NCBI GenBank assembly: GCA_019095985.1
Contig: CM032666.1
Location: 49,778,406 to 49,842,405, forward strand
Direction: 5' to 3'
From: Streblospio benedicti
Taxonomy: Eukaryota; Annelida; Polychaeta; Spionida; Spionidae
DNA: 64,000 nucleotides
Positions 47,945 to 62,900 of this stretch are shown here, one piece after another (the stretch's first letter is position 1; the number at the start of each line of letters is the position of its first letter). The notes below the pieces were generated by a model, which saw nothing but the letters and a program-made list of their open reading frames with translations, had not been told where the DNA came from and did not search any database. The position numbers and the translations under genes are program-made.

Positions 47945-50900
47945 ATGGCGAATGACAGTCCACAGCATGTAAGTATATAAAAACCTAGTGTATAGTAAGA
48001 AAGAACATTAGCATAGTTGTGTTGGGACATACATGTATCATAATGGTTTAATTTGGATAATGACACATCTTGATAATCATTTTGATGTCTTACAACATCT
48101 CAGCAGTTCTCTACTATAATCATGTATTTGTATAAACAATTTAGTAAATGACTGCTTTATTTTTATACATCCTTATACAGTTTAACTATACATGAGTATA
48201 ATATCATGTTTCTAATGTCATATTTATTGTAATTTTTAGTATGGCTATAATAGTGTTGAAAATGGTCACAAAAGACCAGCTACTAACGGAGTTCATAATT
48301 CGCCAAAATATAAAAAGGAGGAAAACCGAAATGGCCAAAGTCCCTCACATTCTCAGCTATACCTCACAAAGGACAGTCAAATCTCAGATGAAAATATACC
48401 TCTTAATGTGATAAACCATCACTGTGATAAAAATAGTGTCAATAATGGACATCTCAATTCCAATGGTGAAATTAACAAAAATTGCAACAGTAATGGACAT
48501 CATAGTGATTCCATCACTTTGGACCTGATAGAAGAGAAGAAGGTTCCTCTATTACCTGAAGATTGTAAACAGAATGGTATCACTCACCATCAAAATGGCT
48601 TTGCTTCAAAGTCAGGCTTAGAGAAAGAGGAAGAGGATGAAGTTAAGCCATATGGGTGGTTTACATTGCGACCTTCTTGTTTGCAATGGTTTAACAGGTC
48701 AGTTTTGAATTTTAAGCTTCCTTTAAACATTATAGATGTGTATACTAAGTACATTTTAATACCCCTAATGTGGTCTTCGTTAGTACAGTGGTTAGCGCGT
48801 ACGACAGACAAACAAGAGTTTCCTGCATCGTAAGTTCGCGCCTTGGCCTCGGCAGACTTCGTGGTGCCAAAACGTTACGTTGTGCAGTTGCCACTGTACT
48901 GCCGATTTCCACACAACGTGTCGTCGCTGTCGAGTATAACACAAGACGGTAGCGACACCAAGCCCGAGGTTCGGAAGCCTTGTTAAAAGGCGTGTCCCGT
49001 GTAGAGGAAAGCCACCCCTCTGCACGTAAAAGAACTCACCTAGTTTGAAAACTATAGCTAGTTTGATCCCTCCACAACCCGGAGGCTCCATGTACCAACA
49101 CCACGTTGCCTCCCTCTGCTATAATCATCAAAATTGATGGCTGCGGAGTACAAACAAACCAAACCAAACCAAACCATAGTTTTTGGTCGTGTGTCAACTT
49201 TTCACTGGGACAACTTTTGACTTCATCAGAAAACGGTTCAGGAAAACCAGAATAGAAAGGCTTGATCAGCGTGTGTGGTACCTCCGTCACTATGTCCTGG
49301 TTTAGGGTTAGTTCTCTCTCTGGTAAATCTTCAGCCTGGTTGTCCTGAACCATTTGGGCTGCCAATAACCTGCAAGGCTGAGGAGGGGTAATATTTTCTG
49401 ATGCCACTTCTAGTATGAATTGTATATTTTGTATTTCCACTAGCAATAGTCTTCTGTGCATTGATGAGTGCATTTATCAATGTACAGTAAGCAGTGCTGT
49501 GATACAACAGTGGTTACCTTCCCATTGTCATGATAAACATTTATACAAACAAAGATTAAATACAATTCGCAATGAACTCCCCACATGAAAGATGGTTTAG
49601 TGGGAAATATTATGTACCATATTGTACTTTCAGTAGAACAGATCTCAAGCCAACATATAAGATTTTTCCTTGTTTTTTTCATACATTTTTAAACACTGAG
49701 TGTTGAGTTTATACAACACATGCCATTTGCTTTGTATTTGTTTGCTTTTTATTTTGTTATTACTAAATTCTAATTCAAATACAACTGGCTGAATGTATTT
49801 GTAAGTCCTTGTTAGTAAGTGCATACTTTGGAAAGCCTAAAATAAGTTGGCAGTTATAACATGTTCTATTTGTTTGGGCATTTAACAGGAAAATAATGTA
49901 CAGACTAAGCAACTAAACTAATGTGATAAAAACAACTAGAAATTTGTGTATCCTACATTTGTACCCTAACACGAATATTTCTGAATTCAGAACTGCCTTT
50001 TGTATAGATGGTGTACACTTATTAGCACAATGTACAGCCATACATGTTTAAATTTACTTTCAAAGTTATGTTTGCTTTTGGTCATTTTGTAGCTTCACAG
50101 AGATGGGCATTGATTTGTTGCATTCTCACTGTAAAAAATTGTGATTAGGTTTATTAGAGTAACCTTCATCTTATATACATTGTGTAATGGCCACAGTGCT
50201 AAATTAAGATATTCAATGTAAATTATCATTGTGATAATAACCACCATTGTGAACACCAATATAGAAGATATATAGTTTAAATAGTGTAGAAACTAGTCTC
50301 ATAAGACTGAATTTTATTGTAGTAACACAGTATCAGTGTACTCTCATCACCAGTTATTAGTGTTACCAGTGACCCTGATTCTGGTCATTATATGAGTGGT
50401 CACGGTATTGCGCCCACTTTTCTGCAAGATGTCGAATGTTTTCAACTTGGTTTGTATCTTCATAATTTTCAAGCAGGGGCTAGACAACTGCTAATACAAC
50501 TTCAAACACCTCAAACCCACCCTAAAGAGCTTAGTTTGTGGTTGTGTAGGTTGTGGTGGTAACAGGACATGGTTGGGGATAACAGGACATTTGAAATTGA
50601 AATATATCTGCTATTTTAAATGTCAGGTTTTGAAAATGAACGTTAAAAAGGATTATATTTCTTATTCCAGGTTTATTACTTTTCAAAATACCATTAGTGG
50701 TAAAAGAATATTGGTATTTCAGAATGCCTTAAAAGTGGGAGTAAGCAAATGGTCCAGTTGGTGGAATAACACATGTCCACCAGATGGTGGGGGTAACTGG
50801 ACGTTTTATTTTTGTTAAATTAGTCATATGATGTATATGAAATTTAAAGAAGGATTGATTTAGAAGTATTTTTCGCAGTGGCACTTCTATACAACCCACA

Positions 50901-53900
50901 CCTCAAACCCGCGCTTAAAAGGTTTACTTCTGTTTGTGTACATTGTGCTGGTGACAGGACATGTTGGGAGTAACCGAGTGTTGCTCCCAAAGCTGCATTC
51001 AGGTCAACTCACACAATGATTATTAGAGGAAAACAATCATTAGGATATGTTGCCCTCCAGAACACCCTATGAATTATTACAAAAATAAGAAATTATATTA
51101 TTATTTATTGACGTAGAACCAATGTTGGGAGCAACGTAACGCCTATATGTCCACAAAATACCAAAATATCATGTTTCACATACGTGTCACAATTGTTTGA
51201 GCAATGTAAACTCGGTGATTTTAGGTGATTACTCACCAAATATGTCTTTTACACGGGGCAAGCGTTAAATCTAAGGCATGTTATTAAGTTGTTTTAAAGT
51301 TATGGTACAATATGTGGGAGTAGCCACTTTTATGGACAATGTGGAACAACACAGTGACGATCCTCATATACCATACACATCTTTGTGATTTTGAACAGAA
51401 TCTGATGTGATGTGAATGTACACCTCATAAACCTCATTGGCGTAAAAAAATTCTTATTCCTTTTCTATATTCCTACAGCTCCATAGCCGTTATGTATGAC
51501 GATATAGCTGTAAGGCTAGTCAGGTTTCTTTTTGCAATCCAACAGAAAACTATACAATTTTACAATTTACAAATTGCATCATATCATAAATTGTTGAATT
51601 TTTTCTTTAACCTTACAAAGGTACTAATCTCTAAAAACAATTGATATAGATCATTCAGTCCAGACATTCAATTCATTGGTGATAAATTGATAAATGGACA
51701 AGAAATTGTGATAATCTTCTTCCGTTGACCCTCATTACCACTTACATAATATCACGAATTTATTCCTGATAATATGACATAAGCAATAAATCTTAAAAGT
51801 GACAGATTAAAATGGCAAATAATTCGGTTTTGGGTATTACATGGAGTAAAATATGTTTCTTCTGTTTTCACTGACTTATACTTTTTATATTTAAATGAGA
51901 TCAATTTTTTGGGACTTAATATTTTGAATATATCATGATATGTAATTAAGTCATTAGACTTATCTTAATTATTACTCCAAGTCTTTTTTGTCTTGGATTC
52001 ATAAGTCTAACGACTTAATTATACATGTATATAGGAATACGCTTTTTAGTTCTATTGTTTACCATTTGTGTCTGAAAAATATCAGTTTCAAATTTCATTT
52101 GCAAACTTTTTAGACATTATGGTTCATTTTTCGAATCATGGTCCCGTTCACATATTTTTTTTGGGGGGTAATAAGTTTTTATCGGACAAATCCTTTCTGA
52201 TTGATGCAAATCATTAGTCAGTGAAACCTTATAAAGCTTTGAACACATTGCATATGTCACCGAAGGTCGTTTGCACAGAAAGCATCAGTCAGAACTTCTC
52301 AGAAATAGTAGAATATATTTTAACATGTAGCAAAGTTACCTCTGCACAGGCTGGATGGATTAGTTAAGAGCCTTTCACAATTCAATGAATTTACATCTGT
52401 GAATTCAATCAAATTCTAAGTTTATTTAGACAAGCTATAGATTATTAATCATTCAGAGGGTGTGGTTCTGGCTACCCAGTCTACATCTCATGGTCATTAG
52501 GATCTCTTAGACCCATGCCCAGACATGCTCAGTCTTTCTGCATGACAGAGTCCAAATGTTCTTAAGTCTTTTTTCATGTTTTTGTTCTTCCTTGCCTTTT
52601 TCACCCTCTATTATTCATTATTTTCATTTCTGTACAATTAATTGCAATAATTTCCACCAAAATGTCATGAACATTTGTGTTCATGAGGTTGTCGCCTAAA
52701 TAATCAGAACTTCTAGACAATGAATGAGAATTCCTCACCGAGCACAATGGTTGAGCAGTATCCTCATTATCACTAAATATCATCCATGGTCATGAAATCA
52801 TCATGCAATCTAAAAATGTGCATTGTGCAATGAATGCGTGTAAGAACTAGTGTGTAATTATTCGGAAGTATCGCTAGGTGTGCCATTCTGCCACTTAAAA
52901 ATAAATTTTGTGCTTGTTCAAATATTCTATTGTGATTGCAATTTCACTTGAATCAGAAGAGACCACTCATGTGAGCTACGCAATTACTCTTTCAAACAGA
53001 TGTGAATGTGATCAAGTGGTCACAAACAGCTCACCCCGGGGAATTTGAAAGGGGCTTTTAAATCAGCATTGGTAGAAAAATTGAACCATTATGGCATTGT
53101 GATTTTCACACATCCGAGATTCAGATATACATCATGTAATTAGATTGTGAGTCGCATGGTTAAGCAATACTATGAGACTTTACACCTGTCAAATTTATGT
53201 ATTAGGTTGACCCAGAACACCCTTTTGTTGTTTACATTGGTTTGACCGGAGTTGACATGGTAGAGTTCAATGTATGTTGATTTATCTATGGGGTTTCTTA
53301 ATACCTCATATCAGTACCACATCTACATTTCTAATCACCCTCTGACCAAATGTCAAATTTGCAGACAAGGTTTAGGATTGAACAAAAGGAGAAATTTATT
53401 CTAATTTTTACATACAAATTGCAATCTCACATTAATGTACAAGGTTGAAATAAGTTGTCATATTCTTCAGCTGATTTTTCTTTCATTATGAAGTGAAGTT
53501 ATGGTTTTATGTTGATATGTTGAATGTGTAGTGCCTAACAGCCCCCACCCCCTGCCCCTCCCCCACCCCTACCCTCAACTTTTTATTTAGTAGTTATTTA
53601 GTAATTGAATAATTTCTATATGCAATTGAGTGTTGCTGGGAATCTGTCCATGAGATATCCTTTCTGTCATGTTGCTATAGGTTTTCTGAACTTTATATTA
53701 AGGTCATTCTTCTGCAACTTTCATTGTTACATAGTAACCTGATCAGTTTTAGAGTAATTCGATTCCAGATTTCCACAGGATGTTAGAAAACCTGTAAAGA
53801 GTATGGTGTAATAGTAAATGAGCATATTATAGTATGGTCAGTAAGCTACCTTGCAATGATTAATTAGCTGAAGTAACATTTTACTGTTCAAGCTTTTGTT

Positions 53901-56900
53901 TTGGTTTGTATTATGATGACCTTATAGGCATATAAGTAGCAAATGTGCATGCCAAGTAAATAAGTGGGCATTCACTTTGTTGAGAGCATTGACTTTTTAT
54001 CTGGCAAAGTAACATGTACAACTGAAGCAGATATGGATGTTGCTTGTCTAAACTGTGAATATAAAAGACATTCTGTTTTACTCTTTAGAAGTAAACAATG
54101 AAAACATGTTGAAGATATCAATATTTATATTACCAAATGGTACCAAATAATAAATGCAATAAATTGAAATTTATTTTCACTTTGAAAGTTATGAGCATAT
54201 GAATTTTATAACTATTTATTCAAGTCTTTCAGTATTTGCATTGTATATGGCACATAATTGATGAGAGTGATTGGTTGTATAATAGCACTCTGATAGATTG
54301 TGATACATCAGCATTTTATAACCAATGAATTAACATTGATTTGCATATGCAACATGGCTTATTAGGTACACATTAGAAATCATTAGAATCAAATGATTTT
54401 TAGTATTTTCTAGTTCACAAGGACAATGTATTTCTAGAGGATATAAGACATCTTATCATACAGGTTAAACCAAAACATTCAATTAAAGAATGTGAGTATC
54501 CTGAGGTGAGGATTATCTATTATAAGTGTTCAAGTGCTGAAGAAAATGGAATTCATGTTGCTTCAAATGCAACTGCTACTACTGCTCCTGTCACTGTCAC
54601 CACTCAAGTATATATTATACAGGCTTGAATTACCGGGTAGTCTTTAATTTGAGGGTGTCACCTGGATCCCCAGTGATGACGCAACCGTCCCATCAACACT
54701 TGGGTCAGTATAAATACCCAACCCAAGCAACTCTCTGTCCCTCATCACCACCCCATCCCATGTTAATCTGGGCCTGTCTGATGCTTTCAACCTGTGTTGT
54801 CTCTCTCTTGCTCTCCATCCAGTGGTGGGCTCGACTTCGACCAAGCCAATGTGTTTTCAATCTGTTTTCTTCTTATCTCAAACATCTCCAAGAGACAGTG
54901 AAATAATGTTATCAAAGAATATCATTTTATGTATAACAGACTTGACTGTTTAACAGGGTTGGTTGTCAAGGTGGATATTTCATCCCATATTCTCTCTTTT
55001 ACAGACAGTTTTTGGATTTCTTAACTTTATTTATATTTATGAATACAATAGACAATTTGGCCAGAAGCAACTGTTATACTTATCGATTTGATTCTGGGGG
55101 GGATGTCTCTTAGAATGTAGACCCTAATAAATATGACAAATCATTAGAGGTGTCACATTACATACATGTATTGTAAAATATTACAACGATCATGAGGAAG
55201 CCACAAACTTTTATTGCTTGAGATCATTATTCATTCATGACGTGAATAGCTTTTGAAAATTGACAAAATCTTATTTTTTCCTTAGATTTCATATTATTCT
55301 GTCTCAAAGTTGTATTTATAGGTTTTATTCATATGTTCTTATATTTTGATCATTAAATACATGTAAAGCCTTTTTTTATTTCTTAGAGTCAGTAACTTGA
55401 CACCTTGGAATTTGAATAACATATATGATGAGCACGTGTTTATTTACTATTTTAGGCCAATCTTCTTTTTGATAACCACATGCACTTCAATAATTGGGAT
55501 CAATATGTGTGTGAACGGTTTCATTGGTGTGTCCATCACCACTCTGGAGAAGCGCTTCAGTATTTCTGGCACAGCCATCAGCGCTATTCCATCGCTGTAT
55601 GAGTTCTCAGGTAAAGCACATATCATGTTCAATACTTCATTTTATATACACGAAACATTATATGACATTATTGTCAAATTGATATCCATGTTATTTATTG
55701 TAATTTTATGTACTTTGCTTTTATTTTGTTACTCTTGGTTGAAAAAAGGTAAGCACAGCTAAATCAAGTCCACTTTAGATTTTGAAAGTTTTTGATTACA
55801 CCTTTGGAACACTGAATTTTTCTCCAAACATTTCATTGCATAGGATGTGCTTTCTATTTTGATGCCTGTGCTCACATGTGTTGACATATAGTTCACAGTT
55901 AATATTTATTTTTATTTTTTCGTTGATATACATTAGCAGCATTGGTTCAGTTTTTTCTATAAGTACAGTATACAGAAATAACTAAAATGCTGAAAGAGAT
56001 TTTCATTGAGAGAAAAGTTTTGTATCTCTGCTTATTTCATTCAGGTATTCCATCATTGATCCTCATTGGTTTGATGGGAGACAAAGTCAACAGGCCTAGG
56101 TGGATCGGGACAGGAGTGTTCATGTCAGGTCTGGGGGCAGTCATCTTTTCTCTGCCACATTTTCTTACAGGGGTGAGTGGTTTTAGTCCATTATTTTTAT
56201 TGCTATATCATATGACATCAACAACCTAATACATAATGTTTAAAGATTGCATCATTGTCCTATTTGCTCAGTGGTTAGTGAACATATAAGTCATAGGTAA
56301 TTTATTTCAGATTTTAAAAAAGTCCATATAAAAATATATGTTATATATACATTAAATACAGCAGATTAAAAAAACATGAATACATTAAAAACTAATAATA
56401 TCATGAATGACTAGGCAAAGCAAAATGTTATTCAACAAACTATTTTAGTATTTCCACAATTAATGTGCTGAACAAAGGTTGGATTTGAAACAATTTGCAT
56501 TTTGGATCATGAGACTTACATTGTACCTTCAGGCACAAACATCCAATCCCAAACCAAGGATCTACTGTTTGTGAAATCCCAAGTGGGGAGCCTTTATAAC
56601 AATGAGAATCATCCCTCAAAGATTATTTTCTGATTAATTTGCAATTCATTTAGTGGAACTCTATTGGGACTTAATACTTTCTGTTATAGGTTTTTAAATG
56701 TTTATATATCATATAGGTTTGATATATGTGTATTATAACATTAAAAACCATAGTATTTTGACACATTTCTTAAACTGGTTCCAAACCATCTCATCTACCA
56801 AGGATTGTATATTTAGTCATTACTCTTTATACATGATGTATTTAATAATTTCTGGTCATATTTGTAACAGTGCTGAAAGATGTCTTATATTAGTGAGTCG

Positions 56901-59900
56901 CTGTAATTTAGACTTGTAGTAAGTATATGCATATATTCTAATTTAATCTAATTGACATAAAAGTTTACAGGGTGTACATGCAATGAGATGTGTTTGATAT
57001 AGTTTACATCTTTAGTAACCATCTAATTACCAAGCAATAACCCATTTATTAGAGTTCAATTGTTTAGTATAAATTGCCTTACTTTGTTATGGTATTATTT
57101 ATACCTGAGTGAATTGTGATATAACAAGTGACTTGACTTTAAAATTTCTCAAGACTAGATACATTTATACACATAGGGTCCTTGTGGTTATAAACACAAG
57201 AAACAGGTCATTGCCTTTTTCCAGAATGTTCTAAAAATCATAATAGCTGCAATATACTTGTAAATTTTGCAATTATCATACCATAAACTTATTTGTCATT
57301 GCTCCTTGTATCAAATTGATACTTATTTTATTTTAGCTGTATTGAAATTCAAGTTTTATTTCCACACAGGCTAAAGTCAATAGTCTTAATTCAAATCTAA
57401 ATGGGCTTATACTATCATTTATCTAAGGAATAATGTCAGTGGTCTCCTCTCCCGAAGAAAGAGGATGTATGCACCTTTTGCCATGCATATGCCTACAAAA
57501 GTTTCAATATAGGTCACAATGGGCCCGTCACATTAGGCAAAATGTGATAGAGGGTCTAAGTAGTCAGAGCTCATTTCCATGTTAGAGGAATTTCTGCGAC
57601 TGTTAAACAGGTTTATGTGAGCAATTGTATCAAGAATTCATTTTGAACCTGTAATGACAGATATTGCCAGTTTGGTACTTATATTATGTAAATTGAAAGA
57701 TTTAAATGCAGCTCTTAATTATAGACTCATGTTTTTATAATATTGAGACTTCCAAATGGTAGCTGCGAATTGGAATCAATAATCCACAAAGAGCAAGGAA
57801 CAAACACATCAAACTTTTTCCAATGAAACAAACTCTTTGTTTTCAATAAAACAAACTCTTTGTTTTCTTGTCACTTTTGATAATAGATTGTATTTTAATG
57901 TCCATTTGTAGTAAAGTTATATTAAGTAGATAGAAGTTTGCTTGTTGAATATTCAGCATGCCTGCTGTGTTATTGTAAAATGTCTAAGTACTTTTTCTAT
58001 CATTTCTATCACCTTTATGTTACATGCATAACATGGCTTATGAACACATTTTTGTCGGTATATAAGCAAATTAAAGTTCAATTTCATGTATCATTACCAA
58101 GCAAACTTCATAAATGTAGCTATGATATAAATATAGGTTATGTAGAAATCAAATTTTTGTAAGTTACGCATTGGCATATTGTTTGTTTTTGTCCGATCTG
58201 AGGGATACATGTTAATGATTCTACAATTGTTGAAAAAAGAAATGTCTCCCACCACAAAAATCCATGAACACCAAAAATGAATGGATCATTGATTCATGCC
58301 GCTAATAGGAAAATATTTATTAAAAATTCAAGCTATTTGTTATTTCATCAAAATCTGTTGCGTTGTTAATTAATAAAGATATGTTGAAGAAATTAAAATA
58401 GATTTATGTGATTTGTTTTCCATATTTTACATAAACCAAATGTGTTTTGAACTATATAAAAATTATAGTTCAGAACGCATTTGGTTTCTTAAAAAGTCAA
58501 CCGTCTACAAAAAATGAACATGTAATCATTGCCCTTCACAATTCATAATGGATAATATTTATTTCAATACACATATTAGAATGTGCTGTGATAAGTTGAG
58601 TAGTTAGTTATTAGTTACACTTTGCTAATATTGTGCTAAATAATCGTGGTATATGAGTTTTTATTATTTTATTTTTTCATCATTTCAGTTATATGAATAT
58701 TCTGATGAAACATACGACAATTTGTGTCATCTTGATGCAAACAGAACAGACCCTTGTGATTTAGATAATGGAGCTCACTCTGGTACTATACACTTTTCAT
58801 TTTTATTATTTATATTATATATTCTATTATTTCATGTTTTATTCTATAGTGTATACACAATACCAATATGCAGTGACTGTCTGACATCATAAGCAGACAA
58901 GTAGAAATCACATGACATCAGGAGCATACCAAAGGTGGATGCATGCACCAGCTGGTATGCACCATAGCGACCTGTCTCTCTTCCACTGGAGAACTACACA
59001 TTTCCACAATAACAAGACTACTTGGTCCAACACAACCATATCCAAGGTTGGGGAAACAAGAGAATTATGGGCAAAGAAGTCCAAAGTCATAGACGGACAA
59101 ATATGAGAATCAGTAGCTATATAGATCCCAGTAAACGCTATGAACCTGTGTGCTTCCATTGCTGAATAGATAGGGAATTGGACTCTTGACCAGAACGTCA
59201 TGTGTTTGATTCCTTGTTGGGTCTGGGTGTTAATCACACTCATCTCTAACAGGTTGCATACAATGCTACTGTTAGTGATAAACTGTGTTATGGTTGCGAT
59301 GTGCTGTATGGTCCTCAGAGAGTTGAGAAAGTCACTGTACATTGGTCCTGATGAAGCCATCTTGAGAGGATGGGGAAAAAGTTTGACTTGATAAAAGTGT
59401 GTAGGATTTACTCAAAATAGATATTAGTTAGCATACAACTTTATTTTTTGCAGAGGACAGCAAATTCCTCTATATGTTCATTGCAAGCACAATCCTCATG
59501 GGACTAGGTGCCAAACCTCTACTCACACAAGCAGTTACCTACCTAGATGACTGTCTCCCTAGAGATAAGGCAGCCATATTTGTGGGTAAGGAATATCACA
59601 TTGATTGAACACACATGTGTTTCTTATAACTCAAAAAGCATTTTCAAATGTTTTAGAGAATACATTCATAATAGATAGTAAATGGGTATTATTCACTTTT
59701 CGCATCTACATGATTAAAATAAAGCATTGATTGTGAAAAAAATGAGGATCATACCGGTAATTCATAGGGACAAAGGTTTTGTAAAATATTGTAAATATCT
59801 AACAATCTGATATTGGTATACAGGATTGCTGCATGGCATGACAAGCTTGGGTGCAGCCATAGCGTTCATTGGTGGCAGTAAGCTCCTTGACATCTACACT

Positions 59901-62900
59901 GATGTGGACCAACTGGGCCGTGGTGGTGTGGACATCACACCAGATGACCCCCGCTGGGTGGGGGCCTGGTGGATCGGCTTCATACTCTCAGGGGCTGTCA
60001 TGCTCTCTACGGTTATACCCATGGTTGGCTTTCCTGTCCAGTTGAAAAGTGAGTGGTGTCTAATTTTTTTAGCTCACCTGACAATGTGAGCTTTTCTAAT
60101 GACACATGATTTTTTATTTTATTTTCACCAAACTTTTACACATGCTATATGAGATGATGGTTTTTTGCATACCTTTACAAAAAGTCGGGCTATGTTCATG
60201 GACATTATTATTTTCATCATAAATAGGAAGTAAATGTAAATAGTTTTGTCATAATTCCAGATGAAGCAAAAGATGAAGACAAAACTGAAGAGGTGTATCA
60301 AACAGGAAATGAGGAAGAAGATAAGATGGTGTCTCAAGCTGGTTTTGGGACCACATGGGCAGAATTGCCTATTGCATTAAAGGTAGTTTTTTTATCCATG
60401 GATAATACAACCACAATGTAGCTCAGATTACTAATTATCTATAAACTAAAACTCATGCTTAAATCCTCTAGAATACTGGCTACTCCAAATTTTTGTCGAC
60501 TTTTAATTAAACTGTAGTATTGGTTTCTGCTATTGTAATTTACGTTGTAATATATATTAACATTTCAGTATCGCCAAAATTAAGTTTATTAATCTATGTC
60601 TTTATTACAGGTGCTCTTCAAGAACCCTACATATGTTTTAACATCACTAGCATCAGTATTTGATGATGGTCTTATTCTTGGCTTTACTTACTTTGGCCCC
60701 AAATACCTTGAGAACCAATTTTCTCTGAAACCCAGTACTGCAGGAATTGTTGTGGGTAAGAGTCTAGCTTTCTTGTGATTGCACATTAAGTCAAATTGCA
60801 ATAAAGAATTTCACAGTAGTATCAATGTTATGTTAACATGTTCCTTACAACTTCTTTCAGGATGTGTGTCCGTACCTGGTGCTGTGGGTGGCACTATAGT
60901 TGGGAGCATCATTGTCAACAAACTGAGTTTGCAATGTGATGGCTGCTTGCGTTCAATGTTTATAATGTCTATGCTCATGTTTGCCACAGGGGCGATGTTT
61001 CTTTTGAGGTGTGATAATGTTGATTTTCAAGGTGTCAACTATGGAAATAGTTCTTTGTGAGTATTGATTTGTGGGACTGTAATTTTTCTTTTTCAGTAAT
61101 AAATAATTCAACTGTAATTTCGTATAAAAAATAGAATGATTATAATTTTGTCAATGTGAACAAGATGAAAATCAATTCCTTTGATTACATATGTACCTAA
61201 ATTATCACAATAGCTTCTGTTCATTAATTACAATATGATATTACGTGTAGTATGAAATAGATGATTTAGTGATATGAATATATGCTATAAGTTCTACCCT
61301 ATAGATTGAAGTGTTGTTGTTTTTTATAATGCAATGGTAAAAATGAAGACAAATTTGTCATTTCAGATTTCTGGACATCGATTCTTGTTATGGTGACTGC
61401 GGGTGTAGCGAGACACTTTACAACCCAGTGTGTGGTTCAAATAATATCACATATTTCTCTCCTTGCTATGCAGGATGCTCTAGTGAAATGTATGATAATG
61501 GAAAGGTATATTGTTTTTTAATATATGATACAACATTTTTAACTAACAATGTATATTTTTAAAACTTTAATTAAATGCATCTGAAGTGTTGCAAAAATAA
61601 TTTACTTGTATAAAGATATCACTATATTAATATTTTGTGAATAAAACAAGTTTTTCACTTGCAATGTTTCTCATGGTCATGCTGCTAGTATCGCAGTGAT
61701 TTGTTCTCCATCTTGAATTTATACTCACCAAACATAACATAATATAACAAACTATCAATCTTGTAAAATAAAGCATTGTTAATCATTTTGCAGATTTATA
61801 CTAATTGTTCCTGTGTTGGTGACCCTTCTCTTGCTTCATCAATCGCTTATGACAGCATTTGTCCTGCTAAAGATTGCGCGTGGTTGCCAGTCTTCTGTAT
61901 TCTTATGTTTTGTGCAATGTTTCTGATTTTTGCGGAAGAAATTTTGCAAGTTCAAGTTGTATTACGGTATATAAATTAAACTTTTTCAAGTAACATTATT
62001 TCTGCTTTGGAATGATTTACATTTTGTCACGTTGAACATTGCTCTCTTTTCTTTGACCCTAAAAAAGTGGAAATATCAGATTTGTGATATACCGGTAATC
62101 GAAGAATATCTACAATGTACACAGTGTTTCGCGACATTTATTCAAATATTATTTATATATGCCATAAGATAATATTTATTTTATATTATGAATATATATC
62201 ATAATATTAATACGCTGCATATCTTTTAATGGCACATTTAAATAGTAAATCGTGGACATCTGATGTGAAAAGTTTTAGAGCGTAAGAAAAAGTCTTAGAC
62301 CCACAAAAAAAATATCAGAAACTTAATGGAACCCCCTCGCCTAAGTGGAACAATGTTTCACTTTTGTTGAGTGAGACAATATGTACATCTTTCCTTAACC
62401 ATTCAAAATATTATTTGACATTTAAAACATATTTCATGATATTACATTATGTCATCAAATATTTCAGATGTGTGCCTCTTTCTCAGCGCTCACTAGCTCT
62501 GGGAGTTAAGCATATATTTTGTCTTCTTCTTGGTATGTCTTAAATTTTTTTCACCATCTTAGATTTAAAATCATTTCCATCATTGTTTTATGTTGTGTAG
62601 TGAACAATATGTTATTTATCTATATACTAGTGTTATTTCCTTAAAGATTCTTTTTATGTGAGATTATGATATGCTGTCTATACATGTACTTAATCAAAGG
62701 AGTGAGGCTCCTGAAAAGCCGAGCTTGAGAATGTTATGCAGCAATAACGGCAGAGAGTGCATAGTGACCATGGTGGCAATGACTTGATAAATTACCCGAT
62801 GATTCCTGGATGCATTGTGACTTTATTTATGCGGTTGTAGTGGCATATTAATTTTGATCGGCTACAATGTAATTGGAGTTGCCCCTGCTCATTAACATCG

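Noticed and set aside
59149-59225. A functional tRNA gene
   Set aside because: Box A- and box B-like words are present, but the acceptor and D stems do not pair well, so it fits a SINE head better.
58908-59360. 150-codon minus-strand frame in SLCO intron 5
   Set aside because: It runs opposite a tRNA-derived SINE and has no family features.
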